Part shown: piece after piece, positions 61,649-64,000 of the stretch | Numbering within the stretch: the first letter of the stretch is position 1 | How the letters are laid out: each line of letters starts with the position of its first letter | Source: Cyanobacteria bacterium FACHB-502 | Lineage (GTDB): Bacteria; Cyanobacteriota; Cyanobacteriia; Elainellales; Elainellaceae | Direction of reading: 5' to 3' | DNA: 64,000 nt | Assembly (NCBI GenBank): GCA_014695325.1 | Contig: JACJNZ010000048.1 | Span: forward strand, 248,001 to 312,000 | Notes under the pieces: generated by a model | The model's database searches: none | The model's input: the letters and a program-made list of their open reading frames with translations, nothing else | Told to the model about the DNA's origin: nothing | Translations under genes and position numbers: made by a program

Positions 61649-63376
61649 CTAGTAGTGGTTGCCGACCTTGCGGTGGTGAATTGCAGTCAAGCCATCGACC
61701 CTAGATACGCGACCTGCCTGAATCGTGCTGTAGACAATCCAGTGATCGCTGCATTCCATGCGGCTAACCACTTCGCATTCCAAATAGGCTAGCGACTCTG
61801 CCAGGATCGGCGAACCGTTGGTGGCAGGATAGGTCTTGACACCGGCAAAGCGATCGGCTCCGGGAGCAAACCGCTTGAGAAAATGCTTCATCAGGGTTTG
61901 ATAGTTGCCTTCTTCCAGCACGTTCAGCACAAATCGATCGCCTACGTGCATAAAGGATTCGATTGCCCGGTCTTTTGCAACTGCGATCGACACGCCAGGA
62001 GGCTTCAGGCTTGCCTGTGCCACCCAGGATGCCAGCATCGCGCTGGAGATGTCGCCCTTTTGTGCCGTGATGATATAGAGTCCGCCGCTGAGCCGCCCCA
62101 GTGCTTTATCCAGATCGTTGTCGAGAGCCTTCATTTGCTTGACGGTGCGATCGCGGGTGAGCCACTGTCCCAGGTCGGTTCCGGCTTCGACGCAGAGCTG
62201 AAAGGTGCTGTCGTTCGGCGTTTCTTTGATCAAAATCGGCGGAAACGCTTCTCGCACCCCCACTTCTCGAAAGCGATTGCGAAGCGGATAGACCGACTCA
62301 TCCTCGCCGCCGCCTGTTTCAAACAAGCCCACGACCTGCTTGGAGTTCACGGCTGCCAGGATCGTACCCAGTGCCGCTTCCGTGCTGCCGATCGAGCGAC
62401 CTGGCTGAGGTGGCATCCCGATCACAATGCCCGATGCTAGACCGATCGTTTCAGTAATGTCGTGCGGCTCAGCCGTGCACAGATCAATCAGCTCGACGCC
62501 CACGCCTGTTTTCTGGATGCCCTGACCGATTGCCTGGGCTAGCTCGTCGCTGTAGCCGTAGTCCACTACATAGAAAATGGCAACCATTGTTTCGGCTTTT
62601 GCCTGTGCCTGGCTCCATTCGCGGTAGCGGTTCACCAGTTCTGAAATGTGGTGCTTTAGCAGGGGGCCGTGTCCGGTGGCGATCGTCTCGATGGTTGGAA
62701 GGTTGCCCATGCGCTTCAGGGCTGCCAGTACCGAGCGGGCATTTGGACCCATGAGGCAGTCGTAGTAAAGCTTATAGTCTGCCTCCAGCAGCTCCAGGTC
62801 TTCGTCGTAGCTGTAGTCGTCGCAGTAGTGCATCCCAAACACATCGCAGGTGTAGAGAGTGCTGGTTTTGTGGTCGAAGGTCAGAATGGTGTCGGGCCAG
62901 TGGAGGTTAGGTGCAGAAACGAACTCCAGCTCGTGCCCATTGCCCAGATCCAGCCGCTCGCCGCTTTTTACCTGGAGCCGCTCAAAGGGAGAATGTACCA
63001 GATCTTCAAGAAATTGAATGGCTACCTTGGAACCGACGATGGTAATGTGAGGCGCAAGCTGGAGCAGGTCTTTGATCAGACCGCTGTGGTCGGGCTCAGT
63101 ATGGCTGACAACTAAATAGTCAATCTGTTGGGGATCGATCAGCCCGGTCAGGGTATCAAAGTAAAGCTCGCGAAATTTCTCGTGCGAGGTATCGACTAAA
63201 GCAGTCTTCTCACCCCGGATCAAAAAGGAGTTATAAGTTGTGCCGTTTTGCAGCTCAAATTCAATGTCAAAGCGATCGCGATCCCAGTCAAGCGATCGAA
63301 TTGCTGTCGTGTTATCGGCTATTTCTAAGGTTTGGAGCGTTAAGCGGCTTTGAATGCGCTCAGTAAGTGCTACCAT
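61649..63376 (-). CDS. flv4: Flavodiiron protein, Flv4/Flv3-type with intact diiron site
   Basis: A 575-residue protein with the same three domains as the one at 58966: diiron (about 1-265), flavodoxin (about 270-410) and flavin reductase (about 430-575). The diiron motif is complete: His92, Glu94, Asp96 and His97 in VVSHTEPDHSGL, with His in NLHWPDT and GHGPLLKHH. It should take electrons from photosystem II or ferredoxin to O2. First gene of the operon flv4-sll0218-flv2, inferred from order and the partner's lost ligands; Flv3 is the alternative. A palindrome lies 84 bases upstream. Confidence 0.9.
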   Translation of the reverse strand: MVALTERIQSRLTLQTLEIADNTTAIRSLDWDRDRFDIEFELQNGTTYNSFLIRGEKTALVDTSHEKFRELYFDTLTGLIDPQQIDYLVVSHTEPDHSGLIKDLLQLAPHITIVGSKVAIQFLEDLVHSPFERLQVKSGERLDLGNGHELEFVSAPNLHWPDTILTFDHKTSTLYTCDVFGMHYCDDYSYDEDLELLEADYKLYYDCLMGPNARSVLAALKRMGNLPTIETIATGHGPLLKHHISELVNRYREWSQAQAKAETMVAIFYVVDYGYSDELAQAIGQGIQKTGVGVELIDLCTAEPHDITETIGLASGIVIGMPPQPGRSIGSTEAALGTILAAVNSKQVVGLFETGGGEDESVYPLRNRFREVGVREAFPPILIKETPNDSTFQLCVEAGTDLGQWLTRDRTVKQMKALDNDLDKALGRLSGGLYIITAQKGDISSAMLASWVAQASLKPPGVSIAVAKDRAIESFMHVGDRFVLNVLEEGNYQTLMKHFLKRFAPGADRFAGVKTYPATNGSPILAESLAYLECEVVSRMECSDHWIVYSTIQAGRVSRVDGLTAIHHRKVGNHY

Positions 63377-63769
63377 GTCTGACTTTCCTCACTAACGGGC
63401 GAGCCTTGTCCTGTCATTACCCCATTATTGCTCTGCTGACTAGTTTTTTGTAAAGTTTTAATAAGTAAATCTACTTATTATCTCTGCTTATCAATTCTCC
63501 CATAAGGGTGACGCAAACTTAATCAATTTCTGACGTGAGGAAGCTAATAGACGCGGCTACCGTCGTTTTAAGGGTATTTTTGCCGTGGCTACGAGCATGT
63601 TGCATTCTGTCTCAGAAACGAAAGATTCCCTTGTAAACTGTAAACGGGTTAAATATAAGCATTAAGATTGATGCGCTCAGAAAGAATTAAAGATCCTTGC
63701 TTATAATCTGTACAGGAATCTTTTCATTCCTCAACGGTTCTAGAACATCTCTATCAAAACTCTTAAAAG
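63377..63769. other. Divergent promoter region of flv4 and the OmpR-type regulator
   Basis: This spacer of about 390 bases has no gene. Besides the palindrome 63460-63479, AT-rich stretches lie near both starts. I do not see an accepted regulator box. Confidence 0.5.
63460..63479. promoter_or_regulatory. Palindrome upstream of flv4, possible operator
   Basis: AATAAGTA-AATC-TACTTATT is a perfect 8-4-8 inverted repeat, 84-103 bases before the flv4 start. It could bind a dimeric regulator; it lacks a T run of terminator type on the flv4 strand. Which protein, if any, binds is unknown. Confidence 0.4.
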
Positions 63770-64000
63770 ATGCCTCGTATTCTTGTCATCGATGATGACC
63801 CTGCAATTGCCGAACTCGTCGCCGTAAATCTGGAAATGGCTGGCTATGATGTCAGTCAAGCTCCAGATGGCATCAAAGGACAAGCCCTTGCGCTTCAGCT
63901 CATTCCAGACCTGATCATGCTGGATTTGATGCTGCCTAAGGTCGATGGATTTACGGTTTGCCAGCGTCTCCGGCGTGACGAACGAACTGCTGATATTCCC
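63770..64000 (+). CDS. OmpR-type response regulator, cut by the window end
   Basis: The first 77 codons of a response regulator starting [20 protein letters not shown], with acid residues Asp8-Asp9-Asp10 and phospho-acceptor Asp52 in [13 protein letters not shown]. The [15 protein letters not shown] end of the visible part is typical of cyanobacterial OmpR/PhoB-type regulators, including the RpaB-like group. The DNA-binding half lies outside the window, so the family is probable but not shown. It diverges from the flavodiiron operon. Confidence 0.85.
   Translation, partial: MPRILVIDDDPAIAELVAVNLEMAGYDVSQAPDGIKGQALALQLIPDLIMLDLMLPKVDGFTVCQRLRRDERTADIP

Overview
The window looks like chromosomal DNA of a filamentous-type cyanobacterium (Leptolyngbya-like, which is inference). 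It carries psaL, ycf34, ycf37, an ABA4 homologue, a group 3 SigF-type sigma factor, an flv4-sll0218-flv2 type flavodiiron operon and several protein families known mainly from cyanobacteria (DUF3181, DUF2499/DUF3593, 4-Cys Ser/Thr kinases with WD40). It is also rich in the HIP1 octamer GCGATCGC and in CGATCG.

Layout. 0-6.3 kb: a modular secreted lysozyme-like protein, UspA, an EamA exporter, a 60-aa basic protein and a CCA-type nucleotidyltransferase. 6.5-13.8 kb: Ycf34, a WD40 Ser/Thr kinase and a signalling cluster of two REC-histidine kinases, a CheY-like regulator and a divergent NarL-type regulator. 14-22.6 kb: psaL, an FG-GAP/RTX protein, a TIGR03032 protein, a thioredoxin-like protein, LivM/LivG transporter parts and an HD hydrolase. 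22.8-25.8 kb: polyamine genes, namely an agmatinase-like enzyme and a SpeD-SpeE fusion. 25.9-36.1 kb: CapA-like, CAP-domain, coiled-coil, CsaB, a lone HTH protein, a DUF2499-DUF3593 pair and a second WD40 kinase.

36.5-39.8 kb is an AT-richer accessory island without HIP1. It holds an ATP-grasp gene (reverse strand), a GNAT acetyltransferase and a HEPN-domain protein. Three inverted-repeat sites shaped like integron attC sites flank the last two genes, so the segment reads as a small gene-cassette array without an integrase in view (CALIN-like). This is the most unusual thing in the window.

40-50 kb: prfC, a DUF6335-like protein, a phytanoyl-CoA dioxygenase-like enzyme, then a solute-binding protein and a glutamine-synthetase-like enzyme that each have a GTA-N8-TAC NtcA-type site upstream, then ssb and a mannose-1-phosphate guanylyltransferase/phosphomutase fusion. 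50-58.7 kb: a methyltransferase, a C39-like membrane peptidase, the operon ABA4-tonB-cobH, ycf37, a Bax-inhibitor-1 protein, sigF and two small cyanobacterial genes. 59-63.4 kb: the flavodiiron operon. At the right edge an OmpR-type regulator runs off the window.

Intergenic DNA holds two repeat classes: a dispersed C-run/G-run hairpin element, sometimes serving as a terminator, and short tandem repeats with a period near 15 bp, one of which also sits inside a histidine-kinase gene. I saw no rRNA, tRNA, CRISPR array or complete insertion sequence.
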